A stretch of 64,000 bases of DNA from positions 1-64,000 of the forward strand of contig NZ_VFAH01000005.1 of NCBI RefSeq assembly GCF_008929045.1, read 5' to 3'. Below, one piece after another: positions 7,135 to 16,236 of this stretch (position 1 is its first letter; every line of letters starts with the position of its first letter). The position numbers and the translations under genes were made by a program. This DNA comes from Noviherbaspirillum aerium (GTDB taxonomy: Bacteria > Pseudomonadota > Gammaproteobacteria > Burkholderiales > Burkholderiaceae_D). Below the pieces are notes generated by a model. That model had not been told where the DNA came from. It was given only the letters and a program-made list of their open reading frames with translations, and ran no database searches.

Positions 7135-7352
7135 GGCGTTTCATCCTTGTCTTTGTCTTGGTACTCGCCGGCTCGCCCGGACAGTCTTTGCATGGCCTTG
7201 TGCAGCAATTGCGTCTGTTCGGTGAAGTGGCGGCAGGCGTGGCAGGTCAGCAGATGCAGCTGCATGCGCGTGCGCTCGACCAGGGACAGTTCCCGGTCCA
7301 GGCCTTCGGATGTCAGCCGGTGGACTTCCTTGCAGGTCGGTTTGATCGACAT
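7131..7352 (-). CDS. Zinc-finger anti-sigma factor
   Basis: The 73-residue product starts at ATG 7352 (MSIKPTCKEV). It carries the ZAS-type signature HLLTCHAC (H-x3-C-x2-C) with an upstream Cys in PTCKEV. Such small soluble anti-sigma factors hold their ECF sigma factor and release it on thiol oxidation or metal loss. It lies 11 bases after the sigma gene and overlaps the CWC gene. There is no membrane segment, so the signal is probably cytoplasmic. Confidence 0.8.
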   Translation of the reverse strand: MSIKPTCKEVHRLTSEGLDRELSLVERTRMQLHLLTCHACRHFTEQTQLLHKAMQRLSGRAGEYQDKDKDETP

Positions 7353-7363
7353 GATGTTTCCCG

Positions 7364-7951
7364 TCAGTTGTGCTTGCCGAACCAGTTCAGGTCGAGGCAT
7401 TCACGCAGTTGCAGGCGCGCCCGGTACAGCATTACCCAGGCATTGGAGGAACTGATCCGCAATTCCTTGCAGATGTCCGGGGTCTCCATTTCCAGCCATT
7501 CTCTCATCATGAAAATGCGCGCGGTTTTGGGAGGCAGTTTCTCCAGGCAGAGTTCCAGCATGCGAAAGAAATCCTTCTGTTCCAGCGCGGCGTCGGGGTC
7601 GCCCCAGCGGCGCGGCATGTCGACCACATGGCCGTCGGGACGGAACAGCGCATCGATGAAGTCGGCGTCGGACTGGTTGCCGTTGCCATCGGCCGCACCG
7701 TCGAGCAGCGTGGAGAACTGCACTTCACGCCGGCTTGACCGCATCGCATCGAGAATCTTGTGCTTCAGAATGCCGGTGACATAGGTGCGCAGGCTGGATT
7801 GCCCGGCGAAGTTGCCCGGCTTTTCCAGTACCGCCATCAGCGTCTCCTGGACGACATCCTCGGCCGCGGCATTGTTCCGCAGCTGCAACACCGCAAAGCG
7901 CACCAGGGCGGGGCGCAAGGCTTCCAATTCACTATTCGGGGGAACGCTCAT
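7364..7951 (-). CDS. ECF-type RNA polymerase sigma factor
   Basis: This 195-residue sigma-70-family factor has a region 2 helix pair (AEDVVQETLMAVLEK then RTYVTGILKHKILDAMR) and region 4 (LPPKTARIFMMREWLEMETPDICKELRISSSNAWVMLYRAR, the DNA-contacting helix-turn-helix). A long linker containing WGDPDAALEQ separates them, as in the subset of ECF factors paired with small zinc anti-sigma proteins. It is transcribed divergently from argB. Target promoters are unknown; autoregulation would be expected. Confidence 0.88.
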   Translation of the reverse strand: MSVPPNSELEALRPALVRFAVLQLRNNAAAEDVVQETLMAVLEKPGNFAGQSSLRTYVTGILKHKILDAMRSSRREVQFSTLLDGAADGNGNQSDADFIDALFRPDGHVVDMPRRWGDPDAALEQKDFFRMLELCLEKLPPKTARIFMMREWLEMETPDICKELRISSSNAWVMLYRARLQLRECLDLNWFGKHN

Positions 7952-8069
7952 AAAAGCTGGATGGTCATTTGATCAAACATGCGTAATACACCATTTTAAA
8001 ACCAGGAAATCAACGAAGAATTCGAAACGTTTCCTGTAAAATCGCGAAAATTGATTTTCAGGACTGACC

Positions 8070-8981
8070 ATGACCGATCAACTCGCTCCCGCCGCCGACC
8101 TGAGTGCGGTTGCTCCGCAAATCAAGGCGGAAATCCTGGCAGAAGCGCTGCCCTATATCCGCAAGTTCCACGGCAAGACCATCGTCGTCAAGTACGGCGG
8201 CAATGCGATGACCGAGGAACGCCTCAAGCATGGCTTCGCGCGCGATGTCATTCTGCTCAAGCTGGTCGGCATGAATCCTGTCGTCGTCCATGGCGGCGGT
8301 CCGCAGATCGACAATGCGCTCAAGAAGATCGGCAAGCAGGGCACCTTCGTGCAGGGCATGCGCATCACCGACGAGGAAACCATGGAAGTGGTGGAGTGGG
8401 TGCTGGGCGGCGAAGTGCAGCAGGATATTGTCATGCTGATCAACCATTACGGTGGCCAGGCGGTCGGCCTCACCGGCAAGGACGGCGGCCTGATCCGCGC
8501 CCGCAAGATGAAGCTGGCCGACCGCGAGAATCCGGGCCAGTTCCTCGACATCGGCTTCGTCGGCGAGATCGATGCGATCAACCCGGCGGTGGTCAAGGCG
8601 CTGCAGGACGATGCCTTCATTCCCATCATTTCCCCGATCGGCTTCGGCGAGGATGGACAGGCATACAACATCAATGCCGACCTGGTGGCCGGCAAGATCG
8701 CGGAAATCCTGAAGGCGGAAAAACTGATCATGATGACCAACATCGCCGGCGTGCAGGACAAGCAGGGCAATCTGCTGACCGACCTGTCGGCCCGCGAGAT
8801 CGATGAAATGTTCGCCGACGGCACCATTTCCGGCGGCATGCTGCCGAAAATCTCGTCCGCGCTCGATGCCGCCAAGTCCGGCGTCAACACCGTGCACATC
8901 ATCGACGGCCGCATCGAGCATTCGCTGCTGCTGGAAGTGCTTACCGAACAGGCGTTCGGCACCATGATCCGTTCCCACTGA
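8070..8981 (+). CDS. argB: Acetylglutamate kinase
   Basis: The enzyme phosphorylates N-acetylglutamate in arginine synthesis. The 303-residue protein has the amino-acid kinase signatures [19 protein letters not shown] near the N-terminus, GLTGKDGG in the middle and [12 protein letters not shown] / ISGGMLPKI later. It is the long cyclic type of ArgB, which is usually inhibited by arginine. A strong hairpin with a T-run follows it. argB, the HAD nucleotidase and slmA keep this order in many Burkholderiales. Confidence 0.96.
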   Translation: MTDQLAPAADLSAVAPQIKAEILAEALPYIRKFHGKTIVVKYGGNAMTEERLKHGFARDVILLKLVGMNPVVVHGGGPQIDNALKKIGKQGTFVQGMRITDEETMEVVEWVLGGEVQQDIVMLINHYGGQAVGLTGKDGGLIRARKMKLADRENPGQFLDIGFVGEIDAINPAVVKALQDDAFIPIISPIGFGEDGQAYNINADLVAGKIAEILKAEKLIMMTNIAGVQDKQGNLLTDLSAREIDEMFADGTISGGMLPKISSALDAAKSGVNTVHIIDGRIEHSLLLEVLTEQAFGTMIRSH

Positions 8982-9031
8982 TCCGAAACACGGGCCGGCG
9001 CGATGCCGGTCCGTCGCTGTCGCAGTATCAC

Positions 9032-9077
9032 CGCTGCCCGCGGGAATCGCTTGCCGGTCCCGCGGGCAGCGCCTTTT
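9032..9077 (+). terminator. Intrinsic terminator after argB
   Basis: A 13-bp GC-rich perfect stem (9032-9044 with 9059-9071) with a 14-base loop is followed within two bases by TTTT. It lies 50 bases after the argB stop and ends that transcript; the rest of the gap to 9275 holds no gene. Confidence 0.8.
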
Positions 9078-9275
9078 CCGGCGTGTTTTCCAAGCCGCGG
9101 CGCATGGGCTTGCCATGTCGACAACTTGTGCAGATTCCAACCCTGTTGCATTATTGCTCTAATGTAAGTTCCGGTGCGATTCCGGAAGGGCGGCAAGAGT
9201 GCGCATCGATCAACCACAATTCACCCGCGGCCATTCCCGCAATGGCCGCGAGGCAGTCTCATCAAGATAGTCATC

Positions 9276-10004
9276 ATGCGCGACACGGTCTGGCTCTTCG
9301 ATCTCGATAACACGCTGCACAACGCGTCACATGCGATTTTCCCGGCGATCAATGCAAACATGAATGCCTACATGGCAAAGGTGCTCGGACAGGACGACAG
9401 CCCGGCGGATCCGGAGACGGTCAATGCCGCGCGCATCGCCTACTGGAAGCGCTATGGCGCGACGCTGCTGGGCATGGTCCGGCATCACGGCGTGCGGATG
9501 GAGGATTTCCTGCGCGAGGCGCATGCGTTTGACGACCTGTCCGCCATGATCCGCGCCGAGCGCGGCGTGGGCCGCCTGCTCAGGCGCCTGCCGGGCCGCA
9601 AGATCCTGCTGACCAATGCGCCGCGCCGCTATTCCCATGACGTGATGCGCCACCTCGGCCTGCATCGCCACTTTGCCAAGCACATACCGATCGAGTCCAT
9701 GCATGTGCACCGCCAGCTGCGGCCCAAGCCGTCGAAGCTGCTGCTGCGCAAGCTGCTGGCTAAAGAACGCCTCCGCGCCGGCCGTTGTGTACTGGTGGAG
9801 GACACGACCGACAACCTCAAGGCGGCCAAGGCGCTCGGCATGCGCACCGCCTGGGTCACGCAATACCTGGCGACGAGCCCGAATCATCAACAACTGGCCG
9901 GCATGCGCAGCCCGGCCCGTCTGAACCGGCGGCCTGCCTTCGTGGATGCCAAGGTCCGGTCCGTCATACAGCTGCCTGACATGCTGCACCGATTGCGCCA
10001 CTAA
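9276..10004 (+). CDS. HAD-family pyrimidine 5'-nucleotidase
   Basis: This 242-residue HAD hydrolase carries motif I FDLDNTLHN at the N-terminus, motif II LLTNAP and motif III/IV RCVLVEDTTDNLKAAK. The fit is to the SDT1/YjjG-like nucleotidases that remove phosphate from pyrimidine nucleotides and odd bases. ATG 9276 (MRDTVWLFDLD) is chosen because earlier in-frame codons add an unconserved tail. slmA follows after 17 bases. Confidence 0.85.
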   Translation: MRDTVWLFDLDNTLHNASHAIFPAINANMNAYMAKVLGQDDSPADPETVNAARIAYWKRYGATLLGMVRHHGVRMEDFLREAHAFDDLSAMIRAERGVGRLLRRLPGRKILLTNAPRRYSHDVMRHLGLHRHFAKHIPIESMHVHRQLRPKPSKLLLRKLLAKERLRAGRCVLVEDTTDNLKAAKALGMRTAWVTQYLATSPNHQQLAGMRSPARLNRRPAFVDAKVRSVIQLPDMLHRLRH

Positions 10005-10021
10005 CGACAACGACGAGACAT

Positions 10022-10597
10022 ATGGCTACGACAAAACCGGGCGAACGCAAGCTTCAGATTCTCCAGACTCTCGCACAGATGCTGGAGCAGCCAAAAGGGG
10101 AGAAAATCACGACCGCCGCGCTGGCGGCCAGGCTGGAGGTATCGGAGGCCGCGCTGTACCGGCACTTCGCCAGCAAGGCGCAGATGTTCGAAGGGCTGAT
10201 CGAATTCATCGAGACCAGCGTGTTCGGCCTAATCAACCAGATCAGCGAACAGCAGGAAAACGGCCTGTCGCAGGCGCAGGCCATCACCGGCATGCTGCTC
10301 AACTTCGCCGAGCGCAACCCCGGCATGACCCGCGTGCTGATCGGCGACGCGCTGGTCAATGAAGACGAGCGGCTGCAATTGCGCATGAACCAGTTCATCG
10401 AGCGCGTCGAGCTGGCGCTGCGTCAGTCGCTGAAACTGGCGGCAACGCAGGGGCAGGCCAGCGACATGGATGCCGTCAACCGCGCCAACCTGATTGCCTG
10501 CATGGTGGTCGGGCGCTGGCACCGGTTTGCCAAGAGCGGGTTCAAGCAGGTGCCGACCGATAATCTGCAAGGGCAGCTTGCGGTGCTGCTGGTTTGA
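10022..10597 (+). CDS. slmA: Nucleoid occlusion factor SlmA (TetR family)
   Basis: The 191-residue protein has a TetR helix-turn-helix at about 33-55 (KITTAALAARLEVSEAALYRHFASK) and the SlmA-type ligand half (FIETSVFGLINQI, ERNPGMTRVLIGDALVNE). SlmA bound to its DNA sites blocks FtsZ ring assembly over the chromosome. Position directly after the HAD nucleotidase and argB is the usual one in this order. Confidence 0.92.
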   Translation: MATTKPGERKLQILQTLAQMLEQPKGEKITTAALAARLEVSEAALYRHFASKAQMFEGLIEFIETSVFGLINQISEQQENGLSQAQAITGMLLNFAERNPGMTRVLIGDALVNEDERLQLRMNQFIERVELALRQSLKLAATQGQASDMDAVNRANLIACMVVGRWHRFAKSGFKQVPTDNLQGQLAVLLV

Positions 10598-10618
10598 GGT
10601 CGGCCAAACAGTTAAACA

Positions 10619-11095
10619 TCATGCATGCAAGGCGGGCAGGAGCGGGATTTCACCGGTTGGTATCCGTGCGCTCATAGGCTGCAGAGACGAAACAAACTCG
10701 TGATACCCGGCGGCTTTCATCGTTCTCTCTTCGAATGCCGAGTTGATTTTGCGCCGATATTCGAAGAGTTGTCTTATTTCGCGCGCAGCTTGATGGGATA
10801 GCGCAGGAAATCCAAGGCCGATTAACTTGTCGTACTCGGATTGGGAATTTCTTTTTGTCGTGCAGGTGCTGCCTTGCCGCACGATGCCGACATAGCGGGT
10901 TGAGCCTACCACTGGAATTCTGCCTCCGGCATTTGCAAGCTTGCAGCAGACCAGAATGACAGACGGGCCTGTGCCGTGATCCGTCCCGGAACCGGCCCTT
11001 GGGCCGCGCCGCCCCATGAACGCCAAGCCGCTATCAACGCCAGCCGAATTTCCTTCAGCCGCTCCCTTTCCAGTCCCGTCCCGCACATACGACAT
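10619..11095 (-). CDS. Possible uncharacterised protein in a 600-base gap
   Basis: This minus-strand frame lies between slmA and the next transporter, in sequence less GC-rich than its surroundings. The C-terminal 75 residues look protein-like (EYDKLIGLGFPALSHQAARE, FEYRRKINSAFEERTMKAAG) with mixed charged helices. The N-terminal part is Gly/Arg-rich and may not be coding; the true start is unclear. No family is recognised. The alternative is that the gap 10598-11197 holds no gene. Confidence 0.35.
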   Translation of the reverse strand: MSYVRDGTGKGAAEGNSAGVDSGLAFMGRRGPRAGSGTDHGTGPSVILVCCKLANAGGRIPVVGSTRYVGIVRQGSTCTTKRNSQSEYDKLIGLGFPALSHQAAREIRQLFEYRRKINSAFEERTMKAAGYHEFVSSLQPMSARIPTGEIPLLPALHA

Positions 11096-11197
11096 TCGGG
11101 CCGCTGCAGCAAAATCCGAATCTCATTACACTGCCAGCCTCCTATACTCGGTGACGCCTGCCGCGGCGATGCGGCTGCAAGCCAACCAAAACAATCC

Positions 11198-12091
11198 ATG
11201 ACGCCTTCCAACAAATTTCCCGCACTTGCCTTCGCTTCGCTGCTCATGGGCGGCATGGCCATCGGTTTCGCCGGCATCTTCATGCGCCTGTCCGATGTCA
11301 ATCCCATCGCCTCCGCGTTCTGGCGCATGGCGCTGGCCGCGCCGATCTTGTGGGCATGGGCCTTCGCGGTACGCGGACAGGATGTCGCCGCCGGCAAGCG
11401 CACCGGCTTCGCCGCCTCGCTGGTGCTGGCCGGGATCTATTTCGCAGCCGACATGGGCTTGTGGCATCTGTCGCTGCATTACACGACGGTGGCCAACGCC
11501 ACGCTGCTGTCGAACTTCGCACCCATCTTCATCGCCTTGTGGATGTGGATCGCGTACAAGGCGCGCTTTGCCCGCGTCTTCGTGGTCGGCATGGTGTTCG
11601 CCCTGGTGGGCGCAATCATGCTGGTGGGGCCGAATGCCGCCGGCAACGGCCCCGCGCAGGGCAGCATGAAGCTGATCGGCGACGGACTGGGGCTGGCCAG
11701 CGCGGTGTTCTATGCGGCCTATCAGCTGGCGGTCAAGGATGCGCGCAGCCAGTATTCCACCGCGAGGCTCATGGCATGGAGCACTACCATTACCGGGCTG
11801 GCCCTGCTGCCGTTCGCGCTGATGTCGCCGGGTGCCTTCTTTCCGGCGCAACTGTCGGGCTGGCTGCCGCTGCTGGCGCTGGCGGTGGTCGCGCAGATCG
11901 GCGGCCAGACCGTGATCGCCTATGCGCTCGCGCATCTGCCGGCCTCGCTGTCCTCGGTGAGCCTGCTGATCCAGCCGCTGACCGCGGCGGTGGCGGCATG
12001 GCTGATTTTCCAGGAGGCGATCGGACCGGTCCAGATGCTCGGCGGCGCCTTGCTGCTGCTGGGCATCTATCTGTCCAAGCGCGGCAGCTGA
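11198..12091 (+). CDS. EamA-type (DMT superfamily) inner-membrane exporter
   Basis: This 297-residue protein has ten predicted membrane helices in two EamA repeats (about 10-135 and 155-290). The start is ATG 11198 (MTPSNKFPAL); upstream in-frame sequence is not protein-like. The substrate cannot be told from sequence; relatives export amino acids or other small metabolites. It stands alone before pabBC. Confidence 0.85.
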   Translation: MTPSNKFPALAFASLLMGGMAIGFAGIFMRLSDVNPIASAFWRMALAAPILWAWAFAVRGQDVAAGKRTGFAASLVLAGIYFAADMGLWHLSLHYTTVANATLLSNFAPIFIALWMWIAYKARFARVFVVGMVFALVGAIMLVGPNAAGNGPAQGSMKLIGDGLGLASAVFYAAYQLAVKDARSQYSTARLMAWSTTITGLALLPFALMSPGAFFPAQLSGWLPLLALAVVAQIGGQTVIAYALAHLPASLSSVSLLIQPLTAAVAAWLIFQEAIGPVQMLGGALLLLGIYLSKRGS

Positions 12092-12213
12092 TGTGCCGGC
12101 GCCATCACGCAATGACTTGCTGATGCACTGATGCCCCGGCAAGCGGGCAAGGCGGCCTTACAATAGCGCCTTGCTCCGCACCGCTTCAAGAGATTTCCTT
12201 GGCCTCGACTTCC

Positions 12214-14061
12214 ATGTCCGCTACCTCGCCCGCACCGGACCTTCCCGCGTGCTATGCGCTGCTCGACGACAGCAGCGCGCACGCCGGTGAAGCCCGTTCG
12301 CGTCTTTACACCGCGCATGTCGACACCCTGCAATGCGACGATGCCGCAGATTTCCCCGGCATGCTGGAACGGCTGCAGCAGGCGCTGCGGCAAGGCTTGC
12401 ATGCGGTCGGACTGTTCACCTACGAGCTCGGCGCCGCCATGCAGCGCATCGACGCCCGCGAACAACAGGGGCCGCTCGCGCGAGTACTGCTGTTTTCGCG
12501 CTGCGACCTGCTGACCGGCGAGCAGGCGGAGCGGTGGCTTGCGCGGCAGGATGGAGACGCCGGGCCGGCGGGCATCGCGGGCGTGCGCTCCAGCGTCGAC
12601 GAGCAGGCTTTCGGCGAAGCCATCGCCCGCATCCATGCCTATATCGAAGCAGGTGACACTTACCAGATCAATTACACCTACCGCATCCACTTTGATGCCT
12701 ACGGTTCGCCAGCCGCGCTTTACCGCAGGCTGCGCGCACGCCAGCCGGTTCCCTACGGCGCGCTGATCGCGCTGCCCGACGGCGCGAGCGTGCTTTCCCT
12801 GTCGCCCGAGCTCTTCGTGCGGCATGAAGGCGGCGTGCTCACCGCGCGCCCGATGAAGGGCACCGCGCCGGCGAGCGACGATCCGGTGCGCGATGCGCGG
12901 CGCGCCGCCGCGCTGGCCGCCGATGACAAGAACCGCGCGGAAAACCTGATGATCGTCGATCTGCTGCGCAACGACCTCGCCCGCATCGCGCGTGTCGGCA
13001 GCGTGCGGGTGCCGGCGCTGTTCCAGGTCGAGCGCTACCGCAGCGTGCTGCAGATGACCTCGACGGTGCAGGCCGACATGCGGCCCGGCGTGCGCCTGCA
13101 GGAGGTGTTTTCCGCGATCTATCCCTGCGGTTCGATCACCGGCGCGCCGAAGCGGCGCACCATGCAGATCATCCGCGAACTGGAGCTGCTGCCGCGCGGG
13201 CTGTACACGGGAGCGATCGGCTGGTTCGATCCCTGCGCGCCGGATCGGGAAGCGGGCGATTTCTGCCTGTCGGTGCCGATCCGCACGCTGGCCCTGGCGC
13301 CGCCACGAGACCGGCAGGGCGGCGGCATGCGCCGGGGAGAAATGGGCGTCGGCGCGGGCATCGTCCATGACAGCGTGGCCGCCGACGAATACCAGGAATG
13401 CCGGCTCAAGGCGGGTTTCCTGACGGGCCTGCCGAATGAATTTTCGCTGTTCGAAACCATGCATGCCGAGCGCGGCGCAGGCATCCGCCATCTCGACCGG
13501 CACCTGCGGCGCCTGCGGGCATCCGCCGCTTATTTCGGCTTCGGCTGGGATGCGCCGGCGGTGCATGCGGCGCTTGCGCAAGCCTGCGCGGCGCTGCCGG
13601 AAGGGCCCCATCGCCTGCGCCTGGCGCTGGCGCAGGACGGCAGTATCGAGATCCGCAGCGGAGCGCTCGCGCCGCTGCCGCCAAGGGTGAAGGTCCTGCT
13701 CGCGCCGCAGCCGATGCGCTCGGACGATCCTTTCCTGCGGCACAAGACGACGCTGCGCGCCTCCTACGATGCGGCCTGGCAGGCGGCCGAAGCGCAAGGC
13801 GCGTTCGACATGCTGTTCTTCAATGAGAAGGGCGAACTCACCGAGGGCGGCCGCAGCAATGTATTCGTCAGGATCGACGGCCGCTGGCTGACGCCGCCGC
13901 TTTCCTGCGGCTTGCTGCCCGGCGTGATGCGGGAAGTCCTGCTGGCAGAGCTGGGAGCCGGCGAGCAGGCGATACGCCTGGCCGACCTGGAGCGCGCCCG
14001 GGAAATCCTGGTCTGCAATGCCTTGCGCGGCGCGCTAGCGGCCGAGCTTGTCCGGCACTGA
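12214..14061 (+). CDS. pabB: Fused aminodeoxychorismate synthase component I / aminodeoxychorismate lyase
   Basis: One 615-residue chain joins the two last steps of p-aminobenzoate synthesis for folate. Residues to about 410 are PabB: SPELFV, RPMKGTAPAS with the nucleophilic Lys, NLMIVDLLRNDLARI and SITGAPKRRTMQI. From about 420 the class IV aminotransferase fold of PabC begins (FSLFETMHAERG), with the PLP lysine in RHKTTLRASYDA and the LTEGGRSNVFV signature. ATG 12214 is preferred to TTG 12199. The last 27 bases overlap the end of the convergent transporter gene. A separate glutaminase (PabA) must be encoded elsewhere. Confidence 0.92.
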   Translation: MSATSPAPDLPACYALLDDSSAHAGEARSRLYTAHVDTLQCDDAADFPGMLERLQQALRQGLHAVGLFTYELGAAMQRIDAREQQGPLARVLLFSRCDLLTGEQAERWLARQDGDAGPAGIAGVRSSVDEQAFGEAIARIHAYIEAGDTYQINYTYRIHFDAYGSPAALYRRLRARQPVPYGALIALPDGASVLSLSPELFVRHEGGVLTARPMKGTAPASDDPVRDARRAAALAADDKNRAENLMIVDLLRNDLARIARVGSVRVPALFQVERYRSVLQMTSTVQADMRPGVRLQEVFSAIYPCGSITGAPKRRTMQIIRELELLPRGLYTGAIGWFDPCAPDREAGDFCLSVPIRTLALAPPRDRQGGGMRRGEMGVGAGIVHDSVAADEYQECRLKAGFLTGLPNEFSLFETMHAERGAGIRHLDRHLRRLRASAAYFGFGWDAPAVHAALAQACAALPEGPHRLRLALAQDGSIEIRSGALAPLPPRVKVLLAPQPMRSDDPFLRHKTTLRASYDAAWQAAEAQGAFDMLFFNEKGELTEGGRSNVFVRIDGRWLTPPLSCGLLPGVMREVLLAELGAGEQAIRLADLERAREILVCNALRGALAAELVRH

Positions 14062-14931
14062 TGCCATCACCGGCGACGGCTGGAACACCACCAGCCAGGT
14101 CGCCAGCACCACCAGCGCACAGCCGATCAGCGTGTTCGCATTGATGGTTTCGCCGAGGAATATCGCACCCCATGCCAATGCGAACAGCGGGATCAGGAAG
14201 GTCACCGTCAGCGCCCTGGTCGGACCGAGGTCGGCAATCAGGCGGAAGTAGATGAAATAGGCGACGGCGCTGCACAGCAGGGCCAGCAGCGATGCGATTA
14301 CCAGCACGAAGGGCGTGAGTTCGCCCGGCATCGACGATGCGCCCGCGAAAGGCAGCAGCACCAGCGCCGCGCCCAGCTGCGAACCGGTGGCCATCTGCGG
14401 CGGCGCAATGCCCGCCGACTTTTTCTTGGAGTAGGCGCCGGCGATGCCGTAGCACACCGCCGCGCCGACGCAGGCCAGCGCAGCCAGCAGCACCTGGGAG
14501 GTGAAGGCGACCGGCCCCAGCCGCACCAGGAAGGCCACACCCGCCACGCCGATCACCAGCCCGGCCAGCTTGCGTGCGGTCAGGCGCTCGCCGAGCACGA
14601 GGGCGCCGACCAGCGCGCCCCACAGCGGGCTGGTGGCGTTGACGATCGCGGAGTAGCCTGCCGGCAGCGTCATCGCCGCGAAGGAAAACAGCGAGAAAGG
14701 CAGCGCGGAATTGAGGATGCCGAGCATCAGGTATTGTTTCCAGTGCTTGCCGAACTCCATGTTTCTGCGGGTCAGGAGCATGAAGGCCAGCATCGCGATG
14801 CCGGCCAGCGCCACCCGTGTTTCGGCCGTCCAGAATGCGCCCAGCACCGGCGCGACGATGCGCATGAAAAGAAAGGATGCGCCCCAGATGGCGGCGAGGA
14901 TCAGGAGACGGGTCAGGTCGGCACTACGCAT
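14035..14931 (-). CDS. EamA-type (DMT superfamily) exporter
   Basis: The 298-residue protein has ten helices and two EamA repeats. WGASFLFMRI in the first helix and ETINANTLIGCALV near the end are typical. Its closest relative in the window is the transporter at 16233 (shared GLIR-like start, FLIPLF..W...FL.E motif), so these two are likely paralogues. Its 3' end overlaps pabBC by 27 bases in convergent orientation. Substrate unknown. Confidence 0.85.
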   Translation of the reverse strand: MRSADLTRLLILAAIWGASFLFMRIVAPVLGAFWTAETRVALAGIAMLAFMLLTRRNMEFGKHWKQYLMLGILNSALPFSLFSFAAMTLPAGYSAIVNATSPLWGALVGALVLGERLTARKLAGLVIGVAGVAFLVRLGPVAFTSQVLLAALACVGAAVCYGIAGAYSKKKSAGIAPPQMATGSQLGAALVLLPFAGASSMPGELTPFVLVIASLLALLCSAVAYFIYFRLIADLGPTRALTVTFLIPLFALAWGAIFLGETINANTLIGCALVVLATWLVVFQPSPVMASVPDKLGR

Positions 14932-15024
14932 GGCAACTCCGGTGGATTCAGACGCACAGCATAGGCGAAAGAAGACGACCGTGCTGGCCGGATTCGGACA
15001 CGTCGGCCCCGGAGTTTTTTCTGC

Positions 15025-16236
15025 TCAATGCGCTCCGGCCACTGCCCGCTGGCGCGATGCCAGCACGGCCCCGAGCACCAGCGCGCCGGCCGAAAACATC
15101 AGCCCGCGTTCCAGTCCGCCGGCAGCGTCGGAAATCCAGCCGACGACGGCGGGGCCGACGATCTGCCCGAAGGCGAACACGGTGGTAAAGCCGCTGATGC
15201 CCGCCGACCATGACTGCGGCGGCAGATTGTGCCGCACCAGCGCGGTGGTTGATGCGACCACCGACAGGAATACCGCACCGAACAGGATGCCGGAGGCGAA
15301 CACCGCCGCAAGCGAATGCGACAGCGCCGGCAGCACCGGCAGCAGGGTCGCCACTGCGAGCAGCGCATTGAGGATGGCCAGAGACTGCCCGCCCTTGAAA
15401 CGGTCCAGCATGCCCGCCCAGATGCGCGACGAGGCCACCACCGCAAGGCCGAGGCAGGCATAGAACACCGTGATGGTCGCCTGCTGCATGCCCTGTTCGC
15501 GCAGCAGTGCGATGACGAAGGTCATGTAGCCGATATAGCCAACGCCGAACATGAAATAGCCGGCCAGTCCGAAAGCGAATGCGCGCAGGCGAAAGCCGCC
15601 CTGGCCATTCGCCGCCGCCGGCGCGCCGTCGATGCTGCGTGCCGGCAGCGCCATGAGCAGGGTCATCAGCAGGCACAGCGCGCCCAGCGCCAGCCATGCC
15701 CATTGCCACGCATGCGCGCTGCCTTGCGAGGCGGCCGCATCGATTGCCGCGGGCACCAGCAGCGCCGCGAACACGATGCCGAATCCGGTGCCGCCGTAAT
15801 ACAGGCCGATCAGGAAGCCGGCGCGGCCGGGATGCAGCGCGCCCAGCCGCGCGGCCAGCACGCCGCCGGCAATGAAGATGAAGGCGCTGGCGACGCCGGC
15901 CAGCACCCGCTGCGTCAGCAGCAGCGACGCCTCGACAACGAAGCCCGACAGCAGCATGAACAATGCCGTCAGCAGCGCGCCGCCGATGAGCGCGGCCTGC
16001 GCGCCGAAGCGGCGCATCAGTGCCGGCGTGACCAGCGCGCCGAGGAAATAGCCGAAGGCATTGGCGGTATTCATCGCGCCGGCCAGCAGGTACGACCAGT
16101 CCAGGTCGCTGCGCATCGGCGGCAGCAGCAAGGCGTAGGAGAAGCGCGACAGGCCGAGAGAGATGGCCGCGCCCAGCGAGATGCCCAGCGCGACAAGCAG
16201 GGGACTGCGTTCGGCAAGACCGGAGCGCGCCGTCAT
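15025..16236 (-). CDS. Major facilitator transporter, YbfB/YjiJ type
   Basis: The 403-residue product has twelve predicted helices. The start LGISLGAAISLGLSRFSYALLLPPM, with the conserved G-x3-GL-x-RF-x-Y block, marks the YbfB/YjiJ group of MFS permeases. The start ATG at 16236 overlaps the stop of the upstream transporter gene (ATGA), so they form one operon. Substrate unknown. Three exporters in a row suggests a shared efflux role, which is inference. Confidence 0.85.
   Translation of the reverse strand: MTARSGLAERSPLLVALGISLGAAISLGLSRFSYALLLPPMRSDLDWSYLLAGAMNTANAFGYFLGALVTPALMRRFGAQAALIGGALLTALFMLLSGFVVEASLLLTQRVLAGVASAFIFIAGGVLAARLGALHPGRAGFLIGLYYGGTGFGIVFAALLVPAAIDAAASQGSAHAWQWAWLALGALCLLMTLLMALPARSIDGAPAAANGQGGFRLRAFAFGLAGYFMFGVGYIGYMTFVIALLREQGMQQATITVFYACLGLAVVASSRIWAGMLDRFKGGQSLAILNALLAVATLLPVLPALSHSLAAVFASGILFGAVFLSVVASTTALVRHNLPPQSWSAGISGFTTVFAFGQIVGPAVVGWISDAAGGLERGLMFSAGALVLGAVLASRQRAVAGAH

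Noticed and set aside
7968-7977. 10-base palindrome TTTGATCAAA between the sigma gene and argB
   Set aside because: Too short and too common to support an operator call alone.
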